A DNA stretch of 64,000 nucleotides from Lachnospiraceae bacterium (GTDB lineage Bacteria; Bacillota; Clostridia; Lachnospirales; Lachnospiraceae), in assembly GCA_029224965.1 (NCBI GenBank), contig JAQXVO010000008.1, positions 62,001 through 126,000 on the forward strand, given 5' to 3'. Both the position numbers and the translations under genes were made by a program. This document shows positions 17,027-25,988 of the stretch, one piece after another. The first letter of the stretch is position 1; the number at the start of each line of letters is the position of its first letter. The notes below the pieces were generated by a model. That model worked only from the letters and a program-made list of their open reading frames with translations, ran no database searches and was not told the DNA's origin.

Positions 17027-18670
17027 TCATTCGGAATAGCGCAGGATTACCTTCTCGGCCATCTTCATGCCGTCCATGGCGGCGGACATGATACCGCCGG
17101 CATAGCCGCAGCCCTCTCCGCAGGGATAGAGTCCTTGAATTGAGGTCTGGCCGTCTTCCTTCCGTTCCAGGCGGATGGGGGACGAGGTCCGGCTTTCCAC
17201 GCCGGAAAGAATGGCATCCGGCCGGTTGAAGCCGTGGATCTTATGGTCAAAGATCTCCATGCCGGTAAGGAAGGATTCCTCGATCTCCGGAGAGAAAATG
17301 CCGCGGAGATTGGTGAGCTCTGTCTGTCCTCTGCTGACAGATCCGAAATCGCCGTAGCTATGGGACCGGACACCCTGGCGGAAATCTGACAGAAGCTGCT
17401 GGGGAATTCTGCCATTGGCCAGCCGGTAGGCTCTGATCTCAAGCTCCTTCTGATATTCGATGGCGGCCATGGGATCATTGAGAGAATATTCCTTCTCTCC
17501 GACCGATACAATAATGGCTGAGTTGCAGTTTTTGGAATCCCGGGCTGCATAGCTCATGCCATTGACCAGGAGCTGTCCTTCTTCGGAAGAGGAATTCTCG
17601 ACGTAGCCTCCCGGACACATGCAGAAGGAATAGACGCCTCTGCCGTTTTTCAGATTTGCGGCCAGCTTATAGGAGGCTGCCGGAAGCTTTTCGTCCAGCA
17701 TGCCGTACTGGTGGAGATTGAGCCAGTCCTGGGGATGCTCGACACGGAAGCCGACGGCAAACTGCTTGGCCTTCATGGGAAGATTTTTCCCATAGAGCAT
17801 GTGGAAGGTGTCCCTGGCGCTGTGCCCCATGGCAAGGATCAGATCGCTGCAGGGGATTTCCTCGATGATTTCCTGAGCACTGTTTTCTGTCCGGCGGGTA
17901 GTCTTTATGGAGACAAGCGACCCGTCCTTTTCACTGAAGTCAATGAAACGGGTCTGGAAGCGGACCTCGCCGCCGAGTGCCTGAATCTCCTTCCGGATAT
18001 TGGTCACGACAGAAACCAGCTGATCGGTTCCGACATGGGGCTTTGGATCATAGAGGATCTGTGGATCTGCGCCGGCCTTTACAAAAGTTTCGAGGACAAA
18101 GCGGTTCCTTCCCTCCCGGTCATGAACCTGGGTATTGAGCTTGCCGTCGGAAAAGGCACCGGCACCGCCCTCTCCGAACTGAACGTTCGATTCGGGGTCC
18201 AGCTTTCCGCTTTCAAAGAATTTTTCTACATCTTTAGACCGCTGATCAATCGGATTTCCACGCTCGATCAGAATCGGGCAGAGGCCGCATCCGGACAGGA
18301 CCAGGGCTGCAAAGAGGCCTGCTGGGCCTGCACCGACCACGACCGGCCGGAAGGCCGGTTTCTTTTCCGATATTCGGATCTGATAATCAATCCTTTTATA
18401 TTTCCGGATCTGAATACCGCCCCGCCTGCTCTTTTCGCCGTAACGCCTGATCAGAGCCTCTTCTTTCTTCGAATCCAGCTCCAGCATCAGAGAATAAATG
18501 AAGACCAGGTCCGGCTTCTTCCGGGCATCGATGGACCGTTTCAGGATGTCGAAGCTTCTGATTTCCGAGGGCTCAATAAGAAGTTTTTTTTTCAGAATTC
18601 CCAAAAGGTCCTTCTTCGGATCGGAAGAAAGGTCTTGAAAGGGAATTTTTACTTCCAGGATTTCTATCAT
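17027..18670 (-). CDS. FAD-dependent dehydrogenase of the COG2509 family
   Basis: A 547-residue protein with an N-terminal about 95-residue leader domain followed by an FAD-binding Rossmann motif (VVVGAGPAGLFAAL, about 109-122) with IERG after the second strand. It also shows QFGEGGAGAFSDGKL (about 163-177) and a C-terminal YPCGEGCGYAGGIMSAAMDG stretch that closes the FAD site. These are marks of the widespread uncharacterised flavoprotein family COG2509. Substrate unknown. It stands between mutS and a BaiN-type flavoprotein, which is common in this group. Confidence 0.9.
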   Translation of the reverse strand: MIEILEVKIPFQDLSSDPKKDLLGILKKKLLIEPSEIRSFDILKRSIDARKKPDLVFIYSLMLELDSKKEEALIRRYGEKSRRGGIQIRKYKRIDYQIRISEKKPAFRPVVVGAGPAGLFAALVLSGCGLCPILIERGNPIDQRSKDVEKFFESGKLDPESNVQFGEGGAGAFSDGKLNTQVHDREGRNRFVLETFVKAGADPQILYDPKPHVGTDQLVSVVTNIRKEIQALGGEVRFQTRFIDFSEKDGSLVSIKTTRRTENSAQEIIEEIPCSDLILAMGHSARDTFHMLYGKNLPMKAKQFAVGFRVEHPQDWLNLHQYGMLDEKLPAASYKLAANLKNGRGVYSFCMCPGGYVENSSSEEGQLLVNGMSYAARDSKNCNSAIIVSVGEKEYSLNDPMAAIEYQKELEIRAYRLANGRIPQQLLSDFRQGVRSHSYGDFGSVSRGQTELTNLRGIFSPEIEESFLTGMEIFDHKIHGFNRPDAILSGVESRTSSPIRLERKEDGQTSIQGLYPCGEGCGYAGGIMSAAMDGMKMAEKVILRYSE

Positions 18671-18770
18671 GATTTTACCTTTTACAGATCAGAAAACAGG
18701 AATCCAGGAATCGCTGTCACCGGAAGCTTCCTGCTCTCTCTTACATCAGATTTCTTACTTATTTCAATCT

Positions 18771-20129
18771 TCATCTGCCGGCTGAACTCCCGCCCAATCC
18801 TGCCAGATGGCCGCTGGTCCAGGCCCACTGCAGATTATAGCCTCCGCAGAAGCCGTTGACGTTCACAATTTCTCCTGCCAGATACAGACCGGGACAGAGA
18901 CGGGACTCCATGGTTTCAGGGTGAATCTCTGACAGAAGAACGCCTCCCCGGGTCGTCTGGGCCTGGGAGAAATCCTCATAGCCATTGACCGAAAAGGTGA
19001 GATTCTTCAGAGCTTCTGCAATATCTGCTGTTAGTGATTTCTTCCTGCACCGGTCTCCTGCAGAAGCTGTTTTTAAGGAAGATCCCCCCGGAGAAGATGT
19101 CTGAGAGGAAATCTCCCCGGAGAGTAGATCTCGGACTTTCTTCCCTCCCAGCCCCAGTCTTTTCAGAACATGGTTCGACAGAGGCTTCTGAAGGAGACCG
19201 GATAAGAGAAGGGATAGATCCATATCCGGATCCGTTTTTTCGCACAGCCTTAGAAGATACCGGGACAGATCTTCTGCTGTCAGATCCGGAAAGAAATCGC
19301 AGTGGATCATTGGCTTCTTTCCCTCTGCAAGCAGAGGAACCGCATCCATACTGAGCTGGAAAATGGCAATTCCAGACAATCCTGTCCTGGTAAACTGAAG
19401 CTCTCCGGACGAGGAAAGAAGCTTCTGCCCCGAAGACTCCAGCCAGAAGGATCCGGTCTGTCGGACGCCGAAAAGATCCGGATCGTAATGTTCGACCTTT
19501 AAGGGTGTCAGGGCCGGAAGGGGCTCTTCGATGTGATGGCCTAATTTTTTCAAATAGTAATAGCCGTCACCGTTTGATCCGGTCTTCGGATAGGAGGACC
19601 CGCCCATGGCGACGATCAGGCGCCGACCGCAACAATCGGAGGTGGCTTTTTCCCTGTCCTTTTCGTTCAGATCCAGAAGCCGGACACGAAATCCGGATTC
19701 TGTCTTTTCAATGCCTTTGACCTGGTGATTCCTTACAAGGGTACAGGATCCCCGGTCCTTTCGGCTGAGCTCCGAAGACAGAAGAGAGACCACGGCAGAG
19801 GCCTGGAAAGAAGCTGGATAATATCCCTCATTCTTTAAAACCGGATAGATTCCCAGGGAGGAAAAATCCTGCAGGGTCACTTCGACTCCGTAGAGGTCTA
19901 GACTTTTCTTCAGTGCCTTTGGATCATCGGTCCGGTAGTCCCTGGCGGAAACCGTCCGATGGGTGAAATTGCAGCGGCCGTTTCCGGTCAGGGAAAGCTT
20001 TTTCCCTAAAGTTTCGGTTTTCTCGATCAGGACCACTCTCTGTCCTGTCCGAACAGCGGTCAGAGCACTGAAGAGCCCTGCGGCGCCGCCGCCCAGAATC
20101 AGAGTGTCACAGACTGCGTCTTGATTCAT
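18771..20129 (-). CDS. BaiN/HI0933-like flavoprotein (NAD(P)/FAD-dependent oxidoreductase)
   Basis: A 452-residue flavoprotein of the HI0933/YhiN family. The FAD motif is LILGGGAAGLFSAL (about 10-23), followed by KLSLTGNGRCNFTH (about 44-57) and the C-terminal AGEIVNVNGFCGGYNLQWAW. The family was named aminoacetone oxidase-like, and one clostridial member (BaiN) was linked to bile-acid dehydroxylation. Neither role can be read from this sequence, and the gene is too widespread to imply bile-acid metabolism. It follows the SpoVB-like gene and precedes the COG2509 protein, all co-directional. Confidence 0.9.
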   Translation of the reverse strand: MNQDAVCDTLILGGGAAGLFSALTAVRTGQRVVLIEKTETLGKKLSLTGNGRCNFTHRTVSARDYRTDDPKALKKSLDLYGVEVTLQDFSSLGIYPVLKNEGYYPASFQASAVVSLLSSELSRKDRGSCTLVRNHQVKGIEKTESGFRVRLLDLNEKDREKATSDCCGRRLIVAMGGSSYPKTGSNGDGYYYLKKLGHHIEEPLPALTPLKVEHYDPDLFGVRQTGSFWLESSGQKLLSSSGELQFTRTGLSGIAIFQLSMDAVPLLAEGKKPMIHCDFFPDLTAEDLSRYLLRLCEKTDPDMDLSLLLSGLLQKPLSNHVLKRLGLGGKKVRDLLSGEISSQTSSPGGSSLKTASAGDRCRKKSLTADIAEALKNLTFSVNGYEDFSQAQTTRGGVLLSEIHPETMESRLCPGLYLAGEIVNVNGFCGGYNLQWAWTSGHLAGLGGSSAGR

Positions 20130-20161
20130 CTAAGCTCCTTTCCCGGTTTCTGATTTCTTCA

Positions 20162-20204
20162 GGCAGAGAACTTCTGCCGCAGGCAATTCCTCAGGCAGAT
20201 TGCC
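20162..20204. repeat. Two adjacent small stem-loops
   Basis: The 101-bp spacer between the SpoVB-like gene and the BaiN-like gene has two inverted repeats: GGCAGA/TCTGCC at 20162-20178 and GGCAAT/ATTGCC at 20182-20204. No U-tract follows on the minus strand. They may be mRNA-stabilising or regulatory hairpins, or a small repeat family; function unknown. Confidence 0.4.
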
Positions 20205-20230
20205 GCTGCCGGATTTTCTTCTATCCCCTC

Positions 20231-21889
20231 TTATGGGAAGAGATGCATCCTTCTGGCCAGGCGGCAGAGGGAGCTTCCTTTGGGAAGACGCATGAGCTCT
20301 CTTTCCGTGATCCCGCCGGTCTTTAGAATGACAGCCGCATAAACAAGGATTCCGACAAGAACGGAAACCAGAGTGGCAATCGAATTTCTGCTGAGAAGAG
20401 CAAAGAGAATGTGATAGGCGGCAAAAACAGCGGCTCCCATGACGACTGAGGAAAAGAGTGGAATCAGGAAGGTCTTTCCAATCTGATAGCGGGTCTTTGT
20501 GTATTTCCGCACGGCAATATTATTGAGAAAGGCCATGAGGAAGCCGTCGAAAATATAGGCAATGACGACGGCAAAAATATTCATCCGGAAAACCAGAAGA
20601 AGGAAGGTCAGAAGTCCCATATGGGCAAAAAGCGTGATCAAGGAAACCCTGACTGGAATCCTCAGCTTGTTGATGCCCTGTAGCATAGAGCTGGACAGGG
20701 AGGAAAGGGAGTAGAAAGGAACACTGAGTGCACCAAGGGTCATGATTTTTGCCGATGTGATATCGCTGTCTCCGAAGAGAAGCTGTATGATCGGCCCGGA
20801 GATTACCATCATGCCGACCGTGATCGGAAGAACGATTGCCATGATGAAACGGGTTGTGGAATTGATTTTATTCCGAATGGCCTTCCGGTCCTTCTGGGCA
20901 TAGGATTCTGCTAGGGAAGGAACGATCGGGGATGCAAGGGAATTGGCCACGGTAACCGGGAGATTCTGTACAACGATAAATTCCTGGCTGTAGGCCATCC
21001 ACCAGAGGGAAATCTGTGTGGCACTGTACTTCTGAACGACAGCGATATTTTTAAATACATACATCTCTGCAACGGAGGTGATGTTGTAGACGATGGCATT
21101 TAAGACCATGGGGATAATCGTTGCCAGCATGATATAGAGAATCCGCTGATTGCTCTCGATCCTCTGGTTGGATCTGACTCTTCTTCTGTTCCGGCTCTTT
21201 AGGAAGGGAACCAGAAGGAAAAGAAGGAAAATCAGTGCTGCGATGGCGCCGACAACCGTACCCAGGGTACCGCCTGCTGCACCGTAGGCAGATGACATAT
21301 GGGGCTGATTCAGAAGGGTTTCGACCTCATCGCCATAGTGATAGAGCTCATAGGCAGCAAGGACAGAGACAACGGCATTTGCGATCTGCTCAATGATCTG
21401 GGAGACAGCGGTCGGGACCATGGTATTGAAGCCCTGGAAAAAGCCCCGGATGACACCGACAATGGATGTGACCAGAAGAACCGGAGCCAGAACCCGTAAG
21501 GCTGCTGCCGCCATGGGTGTCTGAACGCTTCCGGCCAGGAAATCCGCTCCGAAATAGAAAAGCAGGGACATGAGAAGTCCGATGCTTGTCATCAGAATCA
21601 GAGATCCTTTAAAGATTCTTTTGGCATTCTCCGTCTCTCCGATGGCCTCCCGTTCGGAAATCATTTTGGAAATGGCGGTCGGAACACTGTAGGTTGAGAT
21701 GACTAGAAGAATACTGTAGATGGAATAGGCGGTTCCATAGTAATCCATGCCCACCTTTCCGACGATTCGTGTCAGAGGGAAACGGTAGCACAGGCCGATC
21801 AGCCGGCTGACAAAGGATGTGACTACGAGAATCGATCCCTGTACCAATATCGAGTTTGAAGTGCTTTTCTTATTGTCTGCTGCTGTCAT
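20231..21889 (-). CDS. SpoVB/MurJ-type lipid-linked oligosaccharide flippase
   Basis: A 552-residue membrane protein with about 14 hydrophobic segments, of the MVF/MATE polysaccharide-export superfamily (SpoVB, MurJ-like Amj/MurJ, Wzx). Typical regions are SFVSRLIGLCYRFPLTRIVG at the N-terminus, YSVPTAISKMISE (about 67-79), and VIRGFFQGFNTMVPTAVSQIIEQ (about 146-168). It most likely flips lipid II or another undecaprenyl-linked sugar across the membrane. SpoVB-type members need not indicate sporulation. It is downstream of the DUF3048 gene by 33 bp and in the same direction. Confidence 0.88.
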   Translation of the reverse strand: MTAADNKKSTSNSILVQGSILVVTSFVSRLIGLCYRFPLTRIVGKVGMDYYGTAYSIYSILLVISTYSVPTAISKMISEREAIGETENAKRIFKGSLILMTSIGLLMSLLFYFGADFLAGSVQTPMAAAALRVLAPVLLVTSIVGVIRGFFQGFNTMVPTAVSQIIEQIANAVVSVLAAYELYHYGDEVETLLNQPHMSSAYGAAGGTLGTVVGAIAALIFLLFLLVPFLKSRNRRRVRSNQRIESNQRILYIMLATIIPMVLNAIVYNITSVAEMYVFKNIAVVQKYSATQISLWWMAYSQEFIVVQNLPVTVANSLASPIVPSLAESYAQKDRKAIRNKINSTTRFIMAIVLPITVGMMVISGPIIQLLFGDSDITSAKIMTLGALSVPFYSLSSLSSSMLQGINKLRIPVRVSLITLFAHMGLLTFLLLVFRMNIFAVVIAYIFDGFLMAFLNNIAVRKYTKTRYQIGKTFLIPLFSSVVMGAAVFAAYHILFALLSRNSIATLVSVLVGILVYAAVILKTGGITERELMRLPKGSSLCRLARRMHLFP

Positions 21890-21922
21890 CTTCTTTTCGT
21901 CTCAATTCTTATCTAAAATATA

Positions 21923-23104
21923 TTACCGGTTATTGAACTCATCGATGGTCTTGTAGTAGGTATTCTTGGCTTCGGCGTTCTGCTCAACGATACTAATCCA
22001 GGTTCGTCCGGGATTCAGGACGATTTCACTGCCGTTTCCGTCGTAGTAATGCGTGATGCCGGTTTCACTGTCTTTCTTCCAGGTGATATCGATGATCTTT
22101 CCCCTGGTCAGAAATTTTCCACTGCCGCTTCCGATCAGATCAACCTTCATCCGGTAGTGCTCATTGTCATAGTAGGAAGACGGTGTAAACTGGAGAATAA
22201 TGTTCGTGGCAGTCAGCTGGGCGTTATTGGCTGCAGCATCAATTTGGGGACTGCCGAACTCAAAACGGTTATACTGACCGCTTGCCGCATCATAAACAAA
22301 ATAAGGCTTATTGTCATAGAAGTAAAGCTGAACCGCAGCGCAGTCATCTCCTGCTGGAACCGAAGGCTGATCGGCAGAGGCAAACTGGAAATGGGTGTGT
22401 TCATCCGCCTTATAGGTCGTTGCAAAATTTTTCGCCTGCATGCCGGCCAGGAGTCCGTTGGTGGAGGTATAGGCATTATGGGGCGCCTTCCGGTCCTGGG
22501 TCCGGTAGAAGACGGTTCCGCCGATTCCGGACAGGCCGTTTAATTCATCGACATAACCCTTGTCCAGTTCTTCCTGTCCCTGGATACTCTGTCCGAAGTG
22601 AACATAGACCGCATTGTACTCTGCTGCCATCTGCACGAAATAGGGACGGCAGGAACGTACATTTCCAAAGCGCTCGAGACCGGAATAATCCTCGAAGACA
22701 CCCATAAGACGGGTGATGCCGCCCTCTGCCGGTGCTTCATAGATGACGGCTGCCTTGGCGGTTCCGTACTGGGGCTGGGTCACCTTGGTGTTTTCAATCA
22801 TCAGAGCGATAGGACGCGTATTCCGCTGCTCTTCTGTGACCGGAAGGCCGGTCAGAATACTGGCCGGCTGGGCAGGGGGCTGAGTTTCTTCGGCGGTCTC
22901 TGTCTTGGCAGAAGCCGTTTTTGGCGTTTTTTTTGACTGACCGGCTGCCTTATCCGATTTCTGATTGTATAGGAGCAGGCCGATAGATGCACATACAATC
23001 ACCAGGGCCAGAACGATCAGGGCGATGATGGGGCCTCCTTTTTTGCTTTTCCTTTTTCTTCTGGACGGCTTCTCGTCAGCCCCCAGATCCATCAATTCTG
23101 TCAT
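21923..23104 (-). CDS. DUF3048 (YerB-like) membrane-anchored protein
   Basis: A 393-residue protein. A basic cytosolic N-terminus (RRKRKSKKGG) is followed by one transmembrane segment (about residues 26-46), a Lys/Thr/Ala-rich linker, and then the DUF3048 domain: LTGLPVTEEQRNTRPIALMIENT, GGITRLMGVFEDY, NVRSCRPYFVQMAAEYNAVYVHFGQS. YerB-type proteins are extracytoplasmic and of unknown function. I chose the ATG at 23104 because GGGAGAG lies seven bases upstream; a frame open to 23164 has no site. It lies between YbeY and the flippase. Confidence 0.88.
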   Translation of the reverse strand: MTELMDLGADEKPSRRKRKSKKGGPIIALIVLALVIVCASIGLLLYNQKSDKAAGQSKKTPKTASAKTETAEETQPPAQPASILTGLPVTEEQRNTRPIALMIENTKVTQPQYGTAKAAVIYEAPAEGGITRLMGVFEDYSGLERFGNVRSCRPYFVQMAAEYNAVYVHFGQSIQGQEELDKGYVDELNGLSGIGGTVFYRTQDRKAPHNAYTSTNGLLAGMQAKNFATTYKADEHTHFQFASADQPSVPAGDDCAAVQLYFYDNKPYFVYDAASGQYNRFEFGSPQIDAAANNAQLTATNIILQFTPSSYYDNEHYRMKVDLIGSGSGKFLTRGKIIDITWKKDSETGITHYYDGNGSEIVLNPGRTWISIVEQNAEAKNTYYKTIDEFNNR

Positions 23105-23229
23105 TATAATCTCTCCCTCATACAGACTTCTGTTTGCAAAGTTTTCCTTTCGAGCCTGTCTCAACCAGATATGAGTTCTGCATCATCTGATCTCTCTATG
23201 ATCTGTTTCTTCATCCAATTTTGAAGATT

Positions 23230-23745
23230 TTACTCCACCGGATCCTCATCAGATCTCAGGATATTGAGATCCGCCATGATTTTCCTCTGCTCTTCCTCCA
23301 TCTTTACCCGGTCCTCTTCTTCGATATGGTCAAAGCCCATGAGATGAAGCATGCTGTGGCAGATCAGAAAGGCATATTCCCTTTTCAGGGAATGGCCGTA
23401 TTCCTCGGCCTGGCGGTGAACATGCTCGACGGAAATCACGATGTCGCCCAGCATGGCCTCTCCGGTCTCGGGTGAAAAGGAATCGGGATCATCCTCGAGT
23501 CTGGAAAAATCCCCGGCTGCCGGGTATTCGATCAGAGGAAAGGATAATACATCTGTGGACCGGTCTATATTTCGAAACTGCTCGTTTAATTCATGGATCA
23601 TGGCATCATTGGTCAATGTCAGATCCACCTCGGCCTCATAGGGGAAGCCTTCGGTTTTCAGGGCCTGGAGAATGACCTCTTTCCCGACCTTTTCTGGATC
23701 AAAAGGGAAATTCCCGGACACCTCTTCACTAAAGCGTATGGTCAT
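23230..23745 (-). CDS. ybeY: Endoribonuclease YbeY (16S rRNA maturation)
   Basis: A 171-residue zinc-dependent endoribonuclease involved in 3' processing of 16S rRNA and ribosome quality control. The metal site HxxxHxxxxxH is visible as HSMLHLMGFDH at about residues 134-144, with the preceding STDVLSFP motif typical of the family. The ATG at 23745 has a GGAGGT site at close spacing; the frame open to 23826 is inside phoH and rejected. It begins one base after the phoH stop, the standard phoH-ybeY arrangement. Confidence 0.97.
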   Translation of the reverse strand: MTIRFSEEVSGNFPFDPEKVGKEVILQALKTEGFPYEAEVDLTLTNDAMIHELNEQFRNIDRSTDVLSFPLIEYPAAGDFSRLEDDPDSFSPETGEAMLGDIVISVEHVHRQAEEYGHSLKREYAFLICHSMLHLMGFDHIEEEDRVKMEEEQRKIMADLNILRSDEDPVE

Positions 23746-23746
23746 A

Positions 23747-24721
23747 CTACCTCCTTCTCTCCGTCTTTTTCTCATATTCCTCATAGGCATTGACAATCTT
23801 CTGAACCAGAGGATGACGGACCACATCCTTTCCGGTCAGGTCGATGAAGGAGATTTCCTTCACCTTGCTTAGAACCCGTCTGGCGACATCCAGGCCGGAT
23901 TTGGTGCCGGGGGCAAGATCCTTCTGGGAGGCATCTCCTGTGACAACGACCTTGGAGCCGAAGCCGATTCGGGTCAGAAACATCTTCATCTGTGCTGGTG
24001 TCGTATTCTGGGCTTCATCCAGGATAATAAAGGAATTGTCCAGGGTACGGCCTCTCATGTAGGCCAGGGGCGCGACCTCGATCAGGCCCTTTTCCATATT
24101 TCTCTGGAAGCTTTCCTGGCCCATGATCTGATAGAGGGCATCATAGAGCGGGCGGAGATAGGGATCAATCTTCTGCTGGAGATCGCCGGGAAGAAAACCC
24201 AGCTTCTCTCCTGCTTCGATCGCGGGTCTTGTCAGGATGATCCGCTGAACCTCTTCCTTCTGGAAAGCTGTCACCGCCATGGCAATGGCCAGGTAGGTCT
24301 TGCCGGTGCCTGCCGGGCCACTTCCGAAAACAATCATATGATTCCGAATGGCATCCACATATTTCTTCTGTCCCAGAGTCTTTGGCTTTACGGGCTTTCC
24401 GGTGATGGTGTGGCAGATCAGATCATCCACAGAAACCGCCGCATCGGCGAAAGCCGTCAGCTCCTTTTCCGTTAGGCTTAAGGCATAGTCCACATTCTGG
24501 GCGGTGATTTCGGTATGGGTCATGGAGATCCGAAGAAGCTGGGTCAGGACCTTCTCAGCTGCATTGACACAGTTGGGCTCTCCTGTAATATGGACCTCAT
24601 CTCCCCGGTAGACTACATCCACATGAAGGGTATTTTCAATCTGCTTTATATTTCGGTCCAGCTCCCCGAAGAGATTGCTTAAGTGCTCCTGGGGGATGCT
24701 CATGTTTTTCTCGGTTTTCAT
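23747..24721 (-). CDS. phoH: PhoH-like P-loop ATPase
   Basis: A 324-residue PhoH/PhoL family protein. An N-terminal nucleic-acid-binding-like region (KH-type pattern around GDEVHITGEPNCVNAAEKVL) precedes the RecA-like ATPase with Walker A GPAGTGKT (about 136-143), RPAIEAGEKLGFLPGDLQQK and Walker B FIILDEAQNTTPAQMKMFLTR. The family is tied to RNA metabolism and is almost always next to ybeY, as here. The phosphate-starvation label is historical. Confidence 0.96.
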   Translation of the reverse strand: MKTEKNMSIPQEHLSNLFGELDRNIKQIENTLHVDVVYRGDEVHITGEPNCVNAAEKVLTQLLRISMTHTEITAQNVDYALSLTEKELTAFADAAVSVDDLICHTITGKPVKPKTLGQKKYVDAIRNHMIVFGSGPAGTGKTYLAIAMAVTAFQKEEVQRIILTRPAIEAGEKLGFLPGDLQQKIDPYLRPLYDALYQIMGQESFQRNMEKGLIEVAPLAYMRGRTLDNSFIILDEAQNTTPAQMKMFLTRIGFGSKVVVTGDASQKDLAPGTKSGLDVARRVLSKVKEISFIDLTGKDVVRHPLVQKIVNAYEEYEKKTERRR

Positions 24722-24742
24722 TCCTGTCTGTTACTCTCTCTT

Positions 24743-25897
24743 TTAACTCTGGTTCTGGTCTGACAGATAAATATAATTCAGCCGGAGAATGCGGCTGACC
24801 ATGTTGTGCCTGTTCACAGCGATGACGGAAAGAATATTGTTTCCTGCCGGCATTTCTATGGGTTCTGTATATTCGGTCGATGCTGAAGTCGGATCTGATC
24901 CGTCCCAGGTGTAATACAGCGTACAGCCCTCATCACCGGTCAGGGTGATGGTGACGGGTGTATTGTAGGTTCCGCCGTCCGGTGTGGCCTGAGGCTGGGA
25001 GGGCTCCTCATAGGTTACCCGGTAGGTTTTTTCACTGATCGGACCGCTTTTTCCGTCCGAATTAATAATGGCTGCACGGACCCGGGTCTCCCCGTCGGTC
25101 AGCTCAATCGGCTTCGTGTAGCGGATGCCGTTTTTACTGTTCGGACTTTCCCCGTTCAGAGTATAATAGATGGTTCCGCCCTCTCCGCTCAGCTTCAGAG
25201 TCTGATCATCCGAATAATCCCCGCCGTCAAGCGAAAACCTGACATCCTCGATGAGATAGCTGTCGATCAGGGCAGTCAGCTTGGAGTCACTGACCTGATC
25301 CTTCAGGGCCTTGATGGAGGAATTGTCATTCTTGTCATAATAAAGCTTTAGAAGCGCAGTCAGGATGTCGGAATTTTCGGAATCAATGGAAAAGGCCTTT
25401 TTCAGGGCATCCTCTGCCTGACCGGTCTTCTTTTCCTTCTGATAGGTCAGACCCAGATAGTAGAGACTCTTTGCGTCCTGCTGCTTCTTTTTCTCGACCG
25501 CGTCCAAAAAGGCAGTCTCGGCTGTCTCCAGATTTCCGTCCGTCAGAGCCCTCTGCCCGTGCGCCATGTCATACTGATAGGAGTTCAGATACAGACCGAT
25601 TCCTAGGCCAGAAGCAAGAACAAAAGCAAGAACAGCCGTAAGAAAGATCTTCTTTTTACTTCTCTTCTTTTCTGCCGGCCGGACATTCGAATCCTCAGCA
25701 AGCTGGGCGATTACCGGATCGATCTCGTGCTTCTGCCCGTTCCTTGACTCTTCGGAATCCTCCTGGATAATGGAAGACAGGGCTTCATCGTCCAGCATAT
25801 TGTAGTCCGGAACAACCTGAACGGGCGTTCCGCAGAAGGGACAGTAGACCTTGCCATCCGGTATATCGGCACCGCAATTCTTACATTTTTTCATCAA
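24743..25897 (-). CDS. Zinc-ribbon, single-pass protein with TPR and two beta-sandwich domains
   Basis: About 384 residues. The order is: a zinc ribbon (CKNCGADIPDGKVYCPFCG, about 5-23) in the cytosol; an acidic linker; a basic patch (KKRSKKK); one transmembrane helix (about 85-106); tetratricopeptide-like helices (about 110-205, ALTDGNLETAETAFLDAVEKK and following); then two chitobiase/FN3-like beta-sandwich repeats (GGTIYYTLNGESPNS and GCTLYYTWDGSDPTS). It resembles surface proteins common in Lachnospiraceae; function unknown. The start is either TTG 25897 (AAGGA nine bases upstream) or ATG 25894. The ribosome site and start lie in the last units of a 16-bp tandem repeat. Confidence 0.88.
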   Translation of the reverse strand: MMKKCKNCGADIPDGKVYCPFCGTPVQVVPDYNMLDDEALSSIIQEDSEESRNGQKHEIDPVIAQLAEDSNVRPAEKKRSKKKIFLTAVLAFVLASGLGIGLYLNSYQYDMAHGQRALTDGNLETAETAFLDAVEKKKQQDAKSLYYLGLTYQKEKKTGQAEDALKKAFSIDSENSDILTALLKLYYDKNDNSSIKALKDQVSDSKLTALIDSYLIEDVRFSLDGGDYSDDQTLKLSGEGGTIYYTLNGESPNSKNGIRYTKPIELTDGETRVRAAIINSDGKSGPISEKTYRVTYEEPSQPQATPDGGTYNTPVTITLTGDEGCTLYYTWDGSDPTSASTEYTEPIEMPAGNNILSVIAVNRHNMVSRILRLNYIYLSDQNQS

Positions 25898-25972
25898 TGA
25901 ATCAAATCCTTAATCAATCAAATCCCTAGAGAATGAAATCTCTGATGAATCAAATTACGAATGAATCAATCT
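25893..25972. repeat. 16-bp tandem repeat, five degenerate units
   Basis: On the minus strand five consecutive 16-bp units with consensus near GATTTGATTCATTAGG fill the spacer between folD and the zinc-ribbon gene. Units lie at 25957-25972, 25941-25956, 25925-25940, 25909-25924 and 25893-25908, with the central GATT exactly 16 bp apart each time. A further partial unit (CTGATTC) is 15 bp upstream. The junction of the last two units supplies AAGGAT, and the last unit contains the start codon of the downstream gene. Confidence 0.7.
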
Positions 25973-25988
25973 CAAAAGAATCAGACCC

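Noticed and set aside
18771-20129. Bile-acid dehydroxylation role for the BaiN-like protein
   Set aside because: The family is nearly universal in Clostridia and no other bai genes are present.
25893-25972. Possible CRISPR array
   Set aside because: The 16-bp units are contiguous, with no spacers, and there are no cas genes.
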